Positions 11,698 to 22,204 are shown, numbered from the stretch's first letter. The stretch is 64,000 nucleotides of DNA from Micrasema longulum (GCA_022494885.1 JAGVSM010003694.1:91366-155365); one strand, 5' to 3'. The notes: generated from the letters alone by a model not told the origin. Numbers and translations: made by a program.

Positions 11698-12119
11698 ATT
11701 TAGGGATAAAAAATAAAGTTTTAACTATTCCAAAATGGGGGTAAATAAGATGTAACTCTTATGTATTTTAATATTATATAAAAATAAAAAATGGATATTA
11801 AGTCTGTGTTGTACCTACGACAGACTTGAGATCACTAGTTTACATTAGGACAGAAAACTGAAGCACGGACAAATTAATATCGTCTCACACGGTTTTTTGT
11901 ACCTAAAACTCAAATCACCTGTTGAATATCGTTTGTTTCTGTGTATCAAGATTGTCACTGTTATCTCTATAATTTTGCAAAAATCTTTTTTTCACAAAAC
12001 AAATATTTTCCTGCCTGAATTGTAATATTAGCATATCTTATTTATAATGTTAGTTATGATTTTTAAAGACGTTAAAAGAAATTGATGAGAGTTGTTGATA
12101 CCAATTATGTCTTTAATCC
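11698..12119. other. No gene seen
   Basis: A/T-rich sequence without recognised repeats or coding potential. Confidence 0.4.
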
Positions 12120-12480
12120 GGCGTAACTTTGCGCGGTGAATTATTATTAGCAAAGACCGTTTGACAAATTGACGGTTTTCTATAATTTAAGTAAGTAGGA
12201 CCAATATCTTTAAGATATTCTTAAATCTTGTAAAATCCCCTAAGCCATTTGTGATTTTCCCAAGTTTCAGATTTATGTGCTTTTAGTTCGGAGCAGATTA
12301 CGAAATCAAAGTGTTGCGAACTTAATTTCGCGTAGGCTTTCACATTTTTCCGGGATCCAATGAATAATAACAAGGCCATTTACTCCCGGGATTACTTCAT
12401 CAGCAAGAAAACATAAAGTGGCCAGAACCACTTTGGTACTCTGCATATATTAACTACTGTACGGTTATTTATTTTGCGGC
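12120..12480. other. GC-balanced unique island, candidate conserved non-coding element
   Basis: Unique sequence with a lower A/T content than its flanks, no ORF and no repeat relatives. It contains CCCGGGATTACTTCATC and AAGTGGCCAGAACCACTT-like words (near 12385-12440), the latter an imperfect palindrome. A possible cis-regulatory element. Confidence 0.3.
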
Positions 12481-12725
12481 TTAGCCGAGTTGTTCAAATT
12501 TGAGGCCTAATACTTTGAATTATGCCTTTTCTATGCCATATTAAGTAACGCCACATCCTGAATCTGTATAGAGTATGGCTTTATACATAGCTATTCCAAA
12601 TGGTTACTTGTATTTACTTAACATTATGTTAGCGGTTTAACCCTTAACTTGTGTTCTGACTATTTTTGTTACTTTATCCCTCAGAACGATTTTTCATTAG
12701 AGAACTTGGTACCAATAATTAATCT

Positions 12726-12757
12726 CACTCGCATCGTTCATTGGAACGATGCGAGTG
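12726..12757. repeat. Perfect 14-bp hairpin with ATTG loop
   Basis: CACTCGCATCGTTC at 12726-12739 is the exact reverse complement of 12744-12757, separated by the four bases ATTG. It is an isolated, CpG-containing palindrome in A/T-rich DNA and matches no repeat end seen elsewhere in the window. Confidence 0.85.
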
Positions 12758-12896
12758 TCTTTATTGAAAGACAAATTTATCTTGAAAATTTCAACTAAGC
12801 TCATGGAGAAAAACCACTATACTAAATCATTTGATAAAAGTTTTTTTTGTAACACCATTTAATAGTATTTTTATACAATACAAAATATTCATTTAC

Positions 12897-13132
12897 AATA
12901 CCATACCCCTTCCCGTGCCCGGTGGTGCATAAGGCAATGCATTGGTTAACCAAATGTAGCTTATCTCGATCATCAGTTATATAAAGGCAAGTCTTGCGCT
13001 TCAAATAAAATGTTAAATTTTGCAGTTCGAAAAATCTTTCAAATCAAGTTTTCACTTCCACCCAGCCAGGAATCGACCAAGGACCTTGAAAATGGTAGGC
13101 AAACGTATCAATCACAACACAAGCAGACGGAT
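12897..13132 (-). mobile_element. SINE-B, decayed
   Basis: A minus-strand SINE-B. Tail landmarks at 12912-12945 (ggtgcataaggcaatgcat), body with ataaaggcaagtcttgcgc near 12975, head with GGAATCGACC (mutated box B) near 13070 and atggtaggcaaacg near 13092. The middle is scrambled compared with the 7.9-kb copy. Confidence 0.6.
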
Positions 13133-13334
13133 TTATCTCCACTACATTTCCTTATTCAGGACTTATACCTGAGAGCAGCCTTCAAGCAAAAAGATTTGTC
13201 ATGGGTTTTAGTTCTATTACACTCAACTGAATTCTTCATCCGTCTGGACAGTGAGATCTTCTTTGCTTAACACCCCATAAAATTGTTATTTTTATTATTT
13301 TAAAAATAATTTCAACCCATATACGCTCCTAAAT

Positions 13335-13778
13335 CGGCCACGTGGTGTAGTGGACAGCGCATTTGCCTACCATGCAAGAGGTCTCGAGTTCGATTCCCGA
13401 CGCGGTTGACATGATCTATTATTATTTATTTTTTTTAAAAGAAATATTAACGTTCTTATACAAATCTTTCAATTTTAATGACCATTTGCAACGAGTTGTA
13501 AATGACTCACTATTCAAAAATAAAAGTTGGGGGAGAGTAGGGTTTGAACCACGGACTTCTGATCCGTGTAAGCGCAACACTAGCCACGGGACCACAACCC
13601 GATTCGATTAAAAATGTGCTTTTGCATTAGAACATTTCATAGTCCCTGGACTGGCACCTAAGACGTAATACTGATCATCTTACTTTTATGTAACAAGAAT
13701 GATAAAGATACGCTGCGATTTGTATTCTAATGCAGTTCCCTAAGCATCATTTGATTTGCAAAGGGAATTATGATGATA
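13335..13778 (+). mobile_element. SINE-B, interrupted by SINE-C
   Basis: A plus-strand SINE-B with an excellent head (13340-13410): box A text TGGTGTAGTGGACAGCGC and box B GAGTTCGATTCCC. The body resumes at about 13612 with tagtccctggactggcacc and ends at 13778 with gggaattatgatgat. The SINE-B is split by about 170 bp (13441-13611) that itself looks like a minus-strand SINE, so this copy is older than the insertion. Confidence 0.75.
13441..13611 (-). mobile_element. SINE-C (tRNA-derived) inserted in SINE-B
   Basis: On the minus strand, 13608-13530 reads as a tRNA-like head: CCCGTGGCTAGTGTTGCG (box A region), an anticodon-arm-like hairpin CACGGATCAGAAGTCCGTG, then GGTTCAAACCC (box B). The A/T-rich remainder to 13441 would be the tail. 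Its exact position inside SINE-B makes this a nested insertion. It could instead be a diverged tRNA pseudogene, but the extra tail favours a SINE. Confidence 0.55.
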
Positions 13779-13783
13779 CGCTA

Positions 13784-14222
13784 CTAACGATGCATAGAGC
13801 ACTGCATTAGTACACCTATCGTAACGCATCTCGATCATTTTTTGTTGCATGAAGGCAAGGTAATCATTCCTCTGCTTTAGGTGCAAGTCAAGGGATTATA
13901 AAATATTGAAAGGTAAAAATACCATTATATTAATGTTTCATGCTGCTTGCGATAGAATTGTTATTGTAATTATGTATAACTTATAAAGCGCCATTTTCGT
14001 AATATAATACCTCAAAGGCGCTTTTCAAAGTGATTATATAAATGAATAAATTTAGTTTTGACTTTTTTAATTTGTAATTTAAGCAAAACAATTTACTTTG
14101 TTATCACATACTACGGATTTGTTCAAATGATTTAGAGAACAAGTGGGTTTTAAGTTTTTTTCCGAAACATCACTTCACCCGAGAGAGATCTCATGCATGA
14201 TAGGCAAACGCCTTAACCACGA
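13784..14222 (-). mobile_element. SINE-B, interrupted by repeat X
   Basis: The tail and body of a minus-strand SINE-B lie at 13784-13958 (gcactgcattagtacacc; gcttgcga at the break). The head resumes at 14176-14222 (gagagatctcatgcatgatag, gcaaacgccttaacca). The 13960-14176 interval between them is repeat X, found also at 16.2-16.4 kb. With the copy just upstream this makes two neighbouring SINE-B elements in tail-to-tail orientation, each broken by a later insertion. Confidence 0.6.
13960..14176 (+). repeat. Repeat X, about 215 bp
   Basis: Aligns as an inverted copy with 16180-16395: shared text includes ataacttataaagcgccatttt, ttatcacat, gagaacaagtgg and ttccgaaacatcacttc. It starts and stops inside a SINE-B, which gives a fairly exact element boundary. 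No ORF. Identity unknown; possibly the 3' end of a retroelement. Confidence 0.6.
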
Positions 14223-14340
14223 AAAAGATATTACCAAATTATATAAATAAAAAATAAAAAAAAATTACCACTTTTACTTTAAAACATTTAAGTTTGTAAG
14301 TGAAAATTCTTGATGGAAGTTCAATGTAATTTATTATATA

Positions 14341-14450
14341 AATAAAAGACGAGTGATACTTTAATCCACAAATTTAAAATAAACAGTGACCGGTTTCATC
14401 GCTTTACGACATCTTCGAGACTGGTATCTTCATTTAGGAGTTCAATGTAT
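14341..14450 (-). repeat. PLE-type terminal-repeat relic with hammerhead-like core
   Basis: The minus strand reads ATGAAGATACCAGTCTCGA, then GATGAAACCGGTCACTG. This is the CUGANGA - stem - GAAAC - NNG - UC order of the window's hammerhead-like elements, with the first core bases mutated. It is followed by A/T-rich DNA and has no RT sequence attached. Confidence 0.4.
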
Positions 14451-15254
14451 TTATACAAAACAAAGGTAAAGATAAATAGTTCAAAGTTATATGAGAGTAA
14501 ATTAAATAAAGTTATTTTTATCTTAAGGATCATTATCAATTTTTTTTCGGGTTAACTAATGAGTTGATATAATGCTATTTTAATGAGTTTGAGTATTTTA
14601 TTTTACTATACTTTTGAAAAACAAAGGGTAAAAAGTCATTAGTAAAAATATATTACAATGGGTAAAGTAATGGAGAATGCAAGTGTGTTATCTGTTTATT
14701 AAGTAATTCTACGTCGGGTTTATTTTTTAATCTTATCATTTTGAGAATATCTAATTTGTTAAGTTTATTACTTTTAGGTGAAATATAAATTATTTTCACA
14801 TAATTATTTTTACCCTTTTACTTTTATTGTAAAATACTCATACATAATAATTTTAAAACCATTACTCTTTCATGGATGAGTATTCTTTTTTATTCCTTTT
14901 CCATTTCTCTTAGAATGCAGTCATTATGAATTCTAGAATGTAAAATACGGGAGATTTTATGTTTTTATTTTTGCGTTATTAACCTCACCGTGAGGGGCGA
15001 TCTAAAAGTAAGAGGGCAATCGACACCCCCTTCATTTCCACCCCTCCCCTTCCTCCGTAAATCAACTCCAGTTCGCATAAATTATACCGGTGTATTAAAT
15101 TCCTACAAATTCTCGCGGTACAAAAATTCAAATCAGAATTTATATATCTTAATATTTTACTTTTTAACTGACAATAAGACAATAAATATCATTTTAAATT
15201 TGCTCATCTCAAACTCTTCAACAAAATATTTGGAGGAACAACTTTATTATTATC
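14451..15254. other. A/T-rich DNA, no gene seen
   Basis: No repeat or coding sequence recognised. A C/T-rich patch at 15020-15060 gives short opposite-strand ORFs without motifs. Confidence 0.4.
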
Positions 15255-15485
15255 ATCATAATCATTCCCCTTTTCGCACCTAATGGTGCATATGGCACTG
15301 CATTAGTACACCAATTGCAACTTATTTTAAAAGTTTTTTGTTACATGAAGGTAAGATGACCAGTCTCACGCTTCAGGTGCCAGTCCAGGGACCATGAAAT
15401 ATTGTTTTGTAACATTTTTTATCAACCATGCCAAAAATCAAACCCGAGCCCATTTGCATGGGAGGCAAACTTTCACATTGCCCAT
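15255..15485 (-). mobile_element. SINE-B, diverged
   Basis: A minus-strand copy. Tail cgcacctaatggtgcatatg (15275), body gaccagtctcacgcttcag and gtgccagtccagggaccatg (15359-15398), and a degraded head with atgggaggcaaac. The box B-like text is mutated to CAAACCCGAG. Confidence 0.65.
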
Positions 15486-15499
15486 GGTTGTTTTAAACG

Positions 15500-15700
15500 C
15501 TATAAGAGACAAATCAGTTGTCGAAAAGGTTTCTGGTTCGATTCTCAATATAGTTGACACGAAATATTTATTTAAAATAGTGTTTTTGCCCTGAAACATT
15601 TCAGTCTCTTACTAAAACTGAAAGCGTAAGACTGATCATCTTACAACAAAAAATATCAATAAACCACTGGGTGCGGAAACGGAACGATGAAGGTAGTAAG
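15500..15700 (+). mobile_element. SINE-B, 5'-truncated, facing the previous copy
   Basis: A plus-strand copy that begins inside the tRNA-like head (GGTTCGATTCTC, box B, near 15535), then aaagcgtaagactgatcatc at 15629-15648 and a tail with gtgcggaaacggaacgatga. It and the copy at 15255-15485 are head-to-head, so a transcript across both could fold on itself. Confidence 0.6.
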
Positions 15701-16179
15701 TGTAAAATTTGTTTTTAAGAAATAATAGAAAATAATATAAAAATTATTTATATTGTTTGTCAATAATCAGATATCAAATCATGCTGGACAGTGTACTAGA
15801 ATATTCATAATTGTTACGATAGCAAAAACTTTTTTCCCCTGTACAATTTACAATTTTATACGAGTATTTTCATAATTTTACCGTTAAATGAATGTTGCCT
15901 TACTTATCAAGTTTCAATTATTTACCAGAGTAATTTATTCTTTGGGCAATTTCCTAAAAGTCGTAAATAGCTTGTGCCGGAAAAATAGGAATCAAGTTAT
16001 GATAAAGTGAGATTTGTACTCCGCGACCACAACTGTCTTTTGTTTTATTTTTGAAGTAAGTCGGGACATAAATGAAGAGTAATGAATGATCAAAGTCACT
16101 TGAGAAAAATTGGAAGAAAAACAAAATTTGAATTCAGAAACCTAATAACAGTTAATAAAAGCGACACACGCAAATGCTA
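15701..16179. other. No gene seen
   Basis: A/T-rich DNA without recognised repeats. 15940-16150 is slightly less A/T-rich; on the minus strand it follows directly from repeat X and may be part of the same element. Confidence 0.3.
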
Positions 16180-16395
16180 GGAGAAGTGATGTTTCGGAAA
16201 AATCCTAAAAGCCACTTGTTCTCTTAATCATTTGAATAAATTCGTAGCATGTGATAGCAAAATCAATTGTTTTAATTAAATTTCAAATTAAAAAGCTTCA
16301 ATAAAATTTGCTTATCTGTAGAATTACTTTGTAAAGCGCCCTTGAGTATTACAAAAATGGCACTTTATAAGTTATCCATAATAATAATAATAAAA
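16180..16395 (-). repeat. Repeat X, second copy
   Basis: The reverse complement aligns with 13960-14176 along its length (gagaacaagtgg, ttccgaaacatcacttctc, gcgctttacaaag). An (AAT)n-like run at 16378-16394 marks one end. Confidence 0.6.
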
Positions 16396-16654
16396 ACATC
16401 AAATCACTGACTATTTATATGCAACATTATGCAATTAATTTCAGTTGAAAACACACGTTTACAATTATCGCTTTAACATATTTTCTAAATTTAGTATGAA
16501 ACACAAAATATGTTAAGTCTAATTGAAAATTTCTGAAAACGATCAAAGCCATTTAATTAAATTATGGCTAATTGACACAAAAATACACATAGACATGCCC
16601 TGAGCCCTCAAAAATGATAACACTTAAGTCATGCCCAAACGCTCAGTCATGCTA
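16396..16654. other. No gene seen
   Basis: A/T-rich intergenic sequence. Confidence 0.4.
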
Positions 16655-17240
16655 TTTTTTATTTTTATTTATTTATTTAACTTTTTGTACATAATATTAT
16701 TTGTACATTGGCGGGCTTATTGCCAAATGGCAATTTCTTCCAACCAACCAATAAAATAAAAGTTTTATTTTTATAATTCAAGTTACAGAACATATTCAAT
16801 AGAAAAAAAAAAGATTAAAAAGTTAAAAATATATAAAAATAGAAATAAACGTATTTGTTTATAAATTACATTAAATCAAAACTATTACTCAATGGGAAAA
16901 AGGAAAAAAGCGGAAAGAGGAAAAAGGAAAGGAGGAGAGATTAAGGAAGAGAAAGGAGATGTTTCTTCAGACGTGATTTAAACAGAGATAATGTAGTAAC
17001 ATCTTTGATGGTGGATGGGAGATGATTCCACAGTCGAGCCGCATGGACAATATATGAGCTAGAGAAGAAAGAGGAATTGTGTATGGGTAACGTATGTATG
17101 CTAAACGAGTATTTGTTGTTCTTCGACCACCAGCTAGGCGTGTCGCTTAGAATCGAAACCAAAATGCCTGCTTGTACCATGAAAGCACGTAAAAACCTTT
17201 CGAATAAACATTGTAAAAAGTATTTTAACTTTTCCAATTA
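16655..17240 (-). mobile_element. LINE-c 3' end, 5'-truncated, with C-terminal ORF (17237-16941)
   Basis: A minus-strand non-LTR element. The tail is the TTTATTTATTTATTT run at about 16664-16680 (an (AATA)n tail read backwards). The ORF ends with HAARLWNHLPSTIKDV and SRLKKHLLSLP, a standard non-LTR C-terminal signature (LWN-LP-x-[IV]). Its 3' untranslated part contains the hairpin TTGCCATTTGGCAA followed by TAAGCCCGCC, which corresponds to the 44.33-44.37 kb end of the other LINE-c copy. RT domain missing. Confidence 0.7.
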
Positions 17241-17289
17241 GTATGAGTAATTAACGAAACTTTAAGCTATTACTATTCAAACATAAATA

Positions 17290-17360
17290 TTATTCTAGAG
17301 CCGCCTATCGCCGAATGGCAATTGCGAAGCTTTTCTTACTTAAAATATAATAAATAAGAA
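17290..17360 (-). mobile_element. LINE-c 3'-end scrap
   Basis: The text gccgcctatcgccgaatggcaat repeats the LINE-c hairpin block of 16.7 kb (gcgggcttattgccaaatgg). It is a short separate insertion or duplicate of the LINE-c terminus with no coding sequence. Confidence 0.4.
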
Positions 17361-18375
17361 TTGATATTATTTGTTCACTCCCCAAAACCCCGTGAAAAGA
17401 AATGAATGGGTAGAAATTATAAGGAATTTAACGAAAAAATCTGATGGAGATCCACCAAAATTGAATCTTGATTGATAACGTTAAAATATAAAACCTTATT
17501 ATGTGCTATAAATTAATATTTTCTAATTTTGGGTAGCATATACATGATTGTTGAATGCAGCCCTGGATAAATAAACAAACTCAGTAACTATGGGTACGTT
17601 TTCGTGTCACTGTTTCTTAAAATATTTTACTCTGTTGAGTGCGTCCATGTATTAATATGTCAATATTGTGGCCGATCATTATAAAAATCCTCAGCATTTC
17701 TTGAACACAATGGATTAAAATGTTGTGAACTGTACAGAGCATTTTTAACTAGAATAGCTCGATGTAAGACATCTTGAGCTTTTCGGTTTCCATGTTCATG
17801 ACATCGTCAATATTACATTCACTGTCAAGTATTGAAAGGATGATTTAGCAACATAAGATCAAGATTTACTTACTGATTTGTGGCATACACAAATAAACGT
17901 AAGTACGTATCCTCAAAGAGAAACTATCTGAAGTATGCTTTCAACTTGACAGTTTGATGTTCTTTCGAAAACATGAGACCGATAAAAGTCATAGAACTAT
18001 GATGAAAAATAGAAAGCTCATTTTGCACACAAATATTTTGAACGTAATTAGCACTTCTCCGATACAGGCTAGGCAAGCTTACGGTCTTTAAAGATGGCGA
18101 TATTAACTCGAAACATGTTTTAAGGTGACTTTTATCGAATCTTCAAATATGAAAAAAGGAGTGTAAACATATATTTTTAGGAAATAATAATGCAATAAGG
18201 AAATTCAGTGTTGTTTTTAATTTTTTATTCGTAAATAGACTATTAAACAAAACCGATTGAAAAAAATATATTTTTATACATCAACTCACTATCAGCGCTA
18301 TGATTTTTCAAAGTTTTGTATTTCTGAAATAACTCCGCATGTGTCGTCAGAGGTTCTTTCCCACATATTATTCTC
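17361..18375. other. No gene seen
   Basis: Mixed A/T-rich DNA. A weak hammerhead-like word order (AAAGATGGCG ... CTCGAAACATG) occurs near 18090-18117 but has no pairing support. No coding region. Confidence 0.35.
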
Positions 18376-18690
18376 ATTTAATTCTTCCCATTGGTCCATC
18401 TATAGCAAGCAAACCAGAAATCTCCCATAGCTCTCATATCATAGGTTGATTAATATTAACTAGTGACAGTTTAAATGTTATCTTTAATAAAACATGTTAA
18501 ATCTCTATTAAAACATGTTTTTTTACCATGGGTGTTTTTAGATGATTGGATAAAAGTAAAATGCTTACGTATTCATCCATTTTATTTTTTTCTTTCTGTC
18601 AGTTCTTCCGATCGGTTCGCTTACGGTTAGCAAACCGGATATCCTTCACAGCTCTCATATCTTTGTAGGTTTATATGAACCAGTGTCGTC
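18376..18690. repeat. Diverged direct repeat, about 90 bp x 2
   Basis: 18376-18470 and 18601-18690 share an ordered set of words: ttcttcc, then agcaaacc, then a tcc-rich stretch, agctctcatatc, ataggtt or gtaggtt, and ccagtg or actagtg. Substitutions are many, so the duplication is old. The origin is unknown; it may be two pieces of one repeat family. Confidence 0.5.
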
Positions 18691-19554
18691 GTTCAAAGTA
18701 TTGCATTTTTACCAAAATATTTTTTATATTTTTTTTTCTTACTTTTTTAAGAAACTTTGATTAACAATTTAATGCTTTAATTTTTACCGAGCGCAAGAAG
18801 ACATTTTTTGAATCCAATTACCCGCAGGGCTGAAGTTCTTCATTGTTATTTACTCTTAGGAAACATTTGACTATCGCTGACTGTAAAGTTTTAGATATTT
18901 TAATATAACCTTGAAATAAGCGGTGTCAACTAATATCTTATTAATATTTTGGTGACATAAGTAACTTTTCAAAACAATGATTATCATAATACAGGTTAAT
19001 TGATTTTATTAAATTGACCGCTAATGACAAATACGTATATTAAAGTCAAATAAATGAAAATAATTCACAGTGGGAAGGTATTTTAAAATTTGTTTCGTCA
19101 AAAAATTACTGAAAAGTGTGTTCACAAAAATTTGCAAAATCGGCGGGGTGTAATTTTTGTTTATTTAAACAGTAATAATTTATGATTTGCATGTCCCGGC
19201 CCTAACTCTCAACTGGGATCTACGGATAAGTCTATAAGAAGAAGTTCATCCACCTTATATTTATTGTCTCCTCTTGTGACAGGGTGCCCTGAAGTAACTC
19301 TATGAATATCAACATAATTTTAAAATTATTTAGTCGCCCAAAACAGAAGAAATATATTTACATCTTGAAATTATAACACACACACACACCGCACACGTGC
19401 TCAATACACTCACGATAATCATACACGTTTAAGTATGTGATGAATTGAAAAGCTTTTGCCGTGACTTAACCTTAAACACTGTGTGAAAAAAACCCTCTCG
19501 AGTCACTGAGTTAACCTTAGATAACCTGAGGTTTGGAAATGATCGCCTAATAAT
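18691..19554. other. No gene seen; short (CA)n run
   Basis: A/T-rich DNA with a CA-dinucleotide run at 19377-19389. No coding or repeat family recognised. Confidence 0.45.
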
Positions 19555-20035
19555 CGCTGTCTCAACTTGTTCGCTTTTGTGTCTTTATATATATATATCT
19601 CTTATTTATTTAAAATATGAAGTTGGAGGACCAATTTTTTTTATATTTTCGATGCCAATAGTAAAATAATGCCCATATTACAATAAATCTATTTTACTGT
19701 TTGAGAAAGTGAACGAAAATAGAACTTATAACAAAGAAGACGCTTTTCTGTGACCGGTAATTGTGTGAAAGAAAGAAAAACGAAAAAGGGAATTCGTTTA
19801 ATCAGTCCGTTATTGGCAGTAAGCAGGAGTGCTCACTATTTAAACGAGCGGCGTATTTATGATTTTTAATTTACTTTGCCACAACAAGCCTAAATCATTT
19901 GATATTTATTTTTTTATTATAGAAACGAAATCATTAAACATTTCTTTTTTGTTTTTTTTTATGTCAAAATTTCAAAATATTTTATTTGCTTGAGGTAACT
20001 CGATGTTACATCACCGCGTGTGAAGGACCTTTACA
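19555..20035 (+). repeat. Family R element, copy R3 (diverged)
   Basis: Shares with R2 (20515-21060) the words atctcttattt near its start, tagaacttataac/tagaactcataac, tgtgaccgg/tgtggtcgg, gttattggcag/gttattgacag, gtatttatgatttttaattta and the closing gatgttacatcaccgcg. It is more diverged and its 5' end is less clear. It lies in the same orientation as R2, with a SINE-B between them. Confidence 0.55.
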
Positions 20036-20179
20036 GCACAATTTTTTAAGACTTTAAAATATGAGTTTCTTTCTTAGTTTAATTCTGTTTGTGAAATAGA
20101 ATAAAAACTCTGCACAAGTGTTCGCTCCAATGGCTATTCTCAAGTAAAAATCACAAGCAATTAAATTGAGTGAAAATTG

Positions 20180-20425
20180 ATCCGCCTCGTTTTGTTCTTT
20201 CGCTTGCCATGCTTGTAGCCCGAAAGTCGATCCCTGGCAGGCATGATGTACGAGTAGTTACAAAGATGTTTCTGCACTGAAATATTTTATCGCCCTTGGA
20301 CCGGTCGTTAAAGGAAATACTGATCACCTTATTTTTCATGTAAAAAAATCCATATAGATACGCTCCATTTGAAAGACCAATTTAGTACCCTATGCACAAC
20401 TGGGTACGCGTAGGGAAGTTATGAT
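20180..20425 (+). mobile_element. SINE-B, diverged
   Basis: A plus-strand copy: head scrap with AGTCGATCCCTGG (box B region) near 20224, body ctgatcaccttatttttcatgt near 20319, tail with tacgctccatttga and gggtacgcgtaggg. Box A is not recognisable. Confidence 0.5.
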
Positions 20426-20514
20426 AAAACAAAAATATTTCTGTCATGTCTCCTTCCAAACTTAGTACTTGATTCCACTTTCCTAATACACATGTGTATA
20501 TCATAAGTATTCTC

Positions 20515-21060
20515 TCTGATATGTTGTGTGGCTTTTATGTCACACTAGTCTACATACGACACACTACTCGATATGTCTCTCTTATTTTTTTAAATTATGA
20601 AATTGATTTTTTGTAATCTTCGAATGGACACGTTTACACCAGATTTGGAATGTCAAATTTGTCGAATTATTCTGAATTTAAATACATGAAATATTTATCC
20701 TTGGTACTCGAAGAATGAATGTGACGTCAATAAAGCAATTAATTTATGAAAGAGAGAGCATAAAGATAGAACTCATAACAACGATAACTGAGACGCTGTA
20801 CTGTGGTCGGCGTTTGTTTAAAAAAGATTCATTCGGTTATTGACAGTGATGGGGAATTCACGCGTGTAAGATAAAAGAAGTATTTTTAATTTATTTTGCT
20901 AAAACATGGCTAATAACGGGATTGTATTTTTTGTAAATTACGGAAAATGGATTATGAAACAGTATGTGTCCATATTTTTTTTCAAATGTCTGAAATTAAG
21001 AATATTCCATCTTTTGCTTGTGGTAACACGATGTTACATCACCGCGCGCATAATGTTTTT
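20515..21060 (+). repeat. Family R element, copy R2
   Basis: A plus-strand partner of R1 at 10030-10612. Start text gtcacactagtctacatacg; interior cgaagaatgaatgt, agatagaactcataac and tatttttaatttattttgct; end ggtaacacgatgttacatca and ccgcgcgc. Similarity with R3 seems to continue past the CGCGCG word (cacag-ttttttaaga), so the true right end may lie 20-40 bp further on. No coding potential. Confidence 0.65.
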
Positions 21061-21419
21061 TTCCACAGTTTTTTAAGAGTTAATAAGTTTATTTCGGTTA
21101 GCTTATCTGCTCACTAAAAACAACTGCACTTTGAAAATAATTAACAGCTGCAATTTATTTTTTCTTTTGAATGTACAAATTTTAAATATTTTTTTCTTTT
21201 GACCAGCCTATTTTTGATTTGCTTAGAAGATATTTCTTTTATTAATAAGCCCGCCAAGGAGGACTTATTCTTGTTCCTGAAGTTATGAATAAAACGAACA
21301 AAAATATTTAAAAAGTGTTTCCAAATGAAACGCTTAAAATATTTTTTTATGAAAATAAATTTGGTGTGACCACCCAGTAAAACTTATACAGAACTATGAG
21401 TATATTGCGATTGTAAGAA
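21061..21419. other. No gene seen
   Basis: A/T-rich. 21245-21275 (taagcccgccaaggagg) resembles the LINE-c 3'-end block and may be a small plus-strand scrap of it. Confidence 0.3.
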
Positions 21420-21545
21420 ACGGGATGAAATCCACTTTCTGGGCGGGCCGCCCTGCATACAATGCGCGGATCAGTCGCCTCGAGCGCGAGCGGTGCTTTC
21501 CCGCCCACCGTCTGACGAGTGCCGACATCAAACGTGAATCAAATT
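21420..21545. other. CpG- and GC-rich island, 125 bp
   Basis: An abrupt island with gggcgggccgccctg, gcgcgga, ctcgagcgcgagcgg and cccgccc words; the CTCGAGCGCGAG part is palindromic. It stands out from the surrounding A/T-rich DNA and has no repeat relatives in the window. Possible regulatory or promoter-proximal element; no transcript evidence is available. Confidence 0.4.
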
Positions 21546-22204
21546 ACGTAAATAATAATCAAACATAATGGCAAATGCATATTAAATATAAAAAGACAAA
21601 AATTTCAAAATAGAAGTAATCCTATTCATAAGTTACACATATATTTTTAGTGCTGACAAAATCGGTGTTTGTGTTAATTGAATACAGTAAAATTCTAACA
21701 ATAGGTAAAACCTTACAGTAAAGAGAAGCCCTTTGCTCTATTACGTAGAAAAAAAACGTTCCAAATGTTTGCATTAGTTTCTAGTTTAACAGAAAACCTG
21801 TAACGGGCGGTTTAGGTTTGCGCTTGCAATTCTTGACCTGAGTAAAACGGTCCGTTGTTTTGCTGTCAAATGTGGCTTATTTTGTATTTTATAATCTAGT
21901 TTTTGTCTGTATGGGTGTTTCTTTTAGCCGTTTGCGTATTATTACTCTAAAGGTAAAACAAATGAATGGATAAAAAGATAAATTATATTAATTGTTACTA
22001 TGTTTGCTAGCTGCATCACTTAACCTATTCTAATTTAGCTAAGAAAATATTTGTTAGCTATTTTTTTCATACGTGTTTTACTAAAAAAAAAAAAAAAACA
22101 CCAACATAAACACAGAAAGCAAATATAATAAATTTCTTATTAAATATGAACAGCTATCTCATAATATTACAGTAGTCGGTTTTCTAACTGTTTTATATTA
22201 CAAC
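21546..22204. other. No gene seen
   Basis: A/T-rich, including an A-rich run at 22084-22099. No repeat family recognised. Confidence 0.4.

Noticed and set aside
13321..13410. Genuine tRNA gene
   Set aside because: Boxes A and B are good but the acceptor stem does not close and a SINE-B body follows.
18090..18117. Further hammerhead-like word order
   Set aside because: AAAGATGGCG...CTCGAAACATG lacks CUGA and has no complementary stem II.
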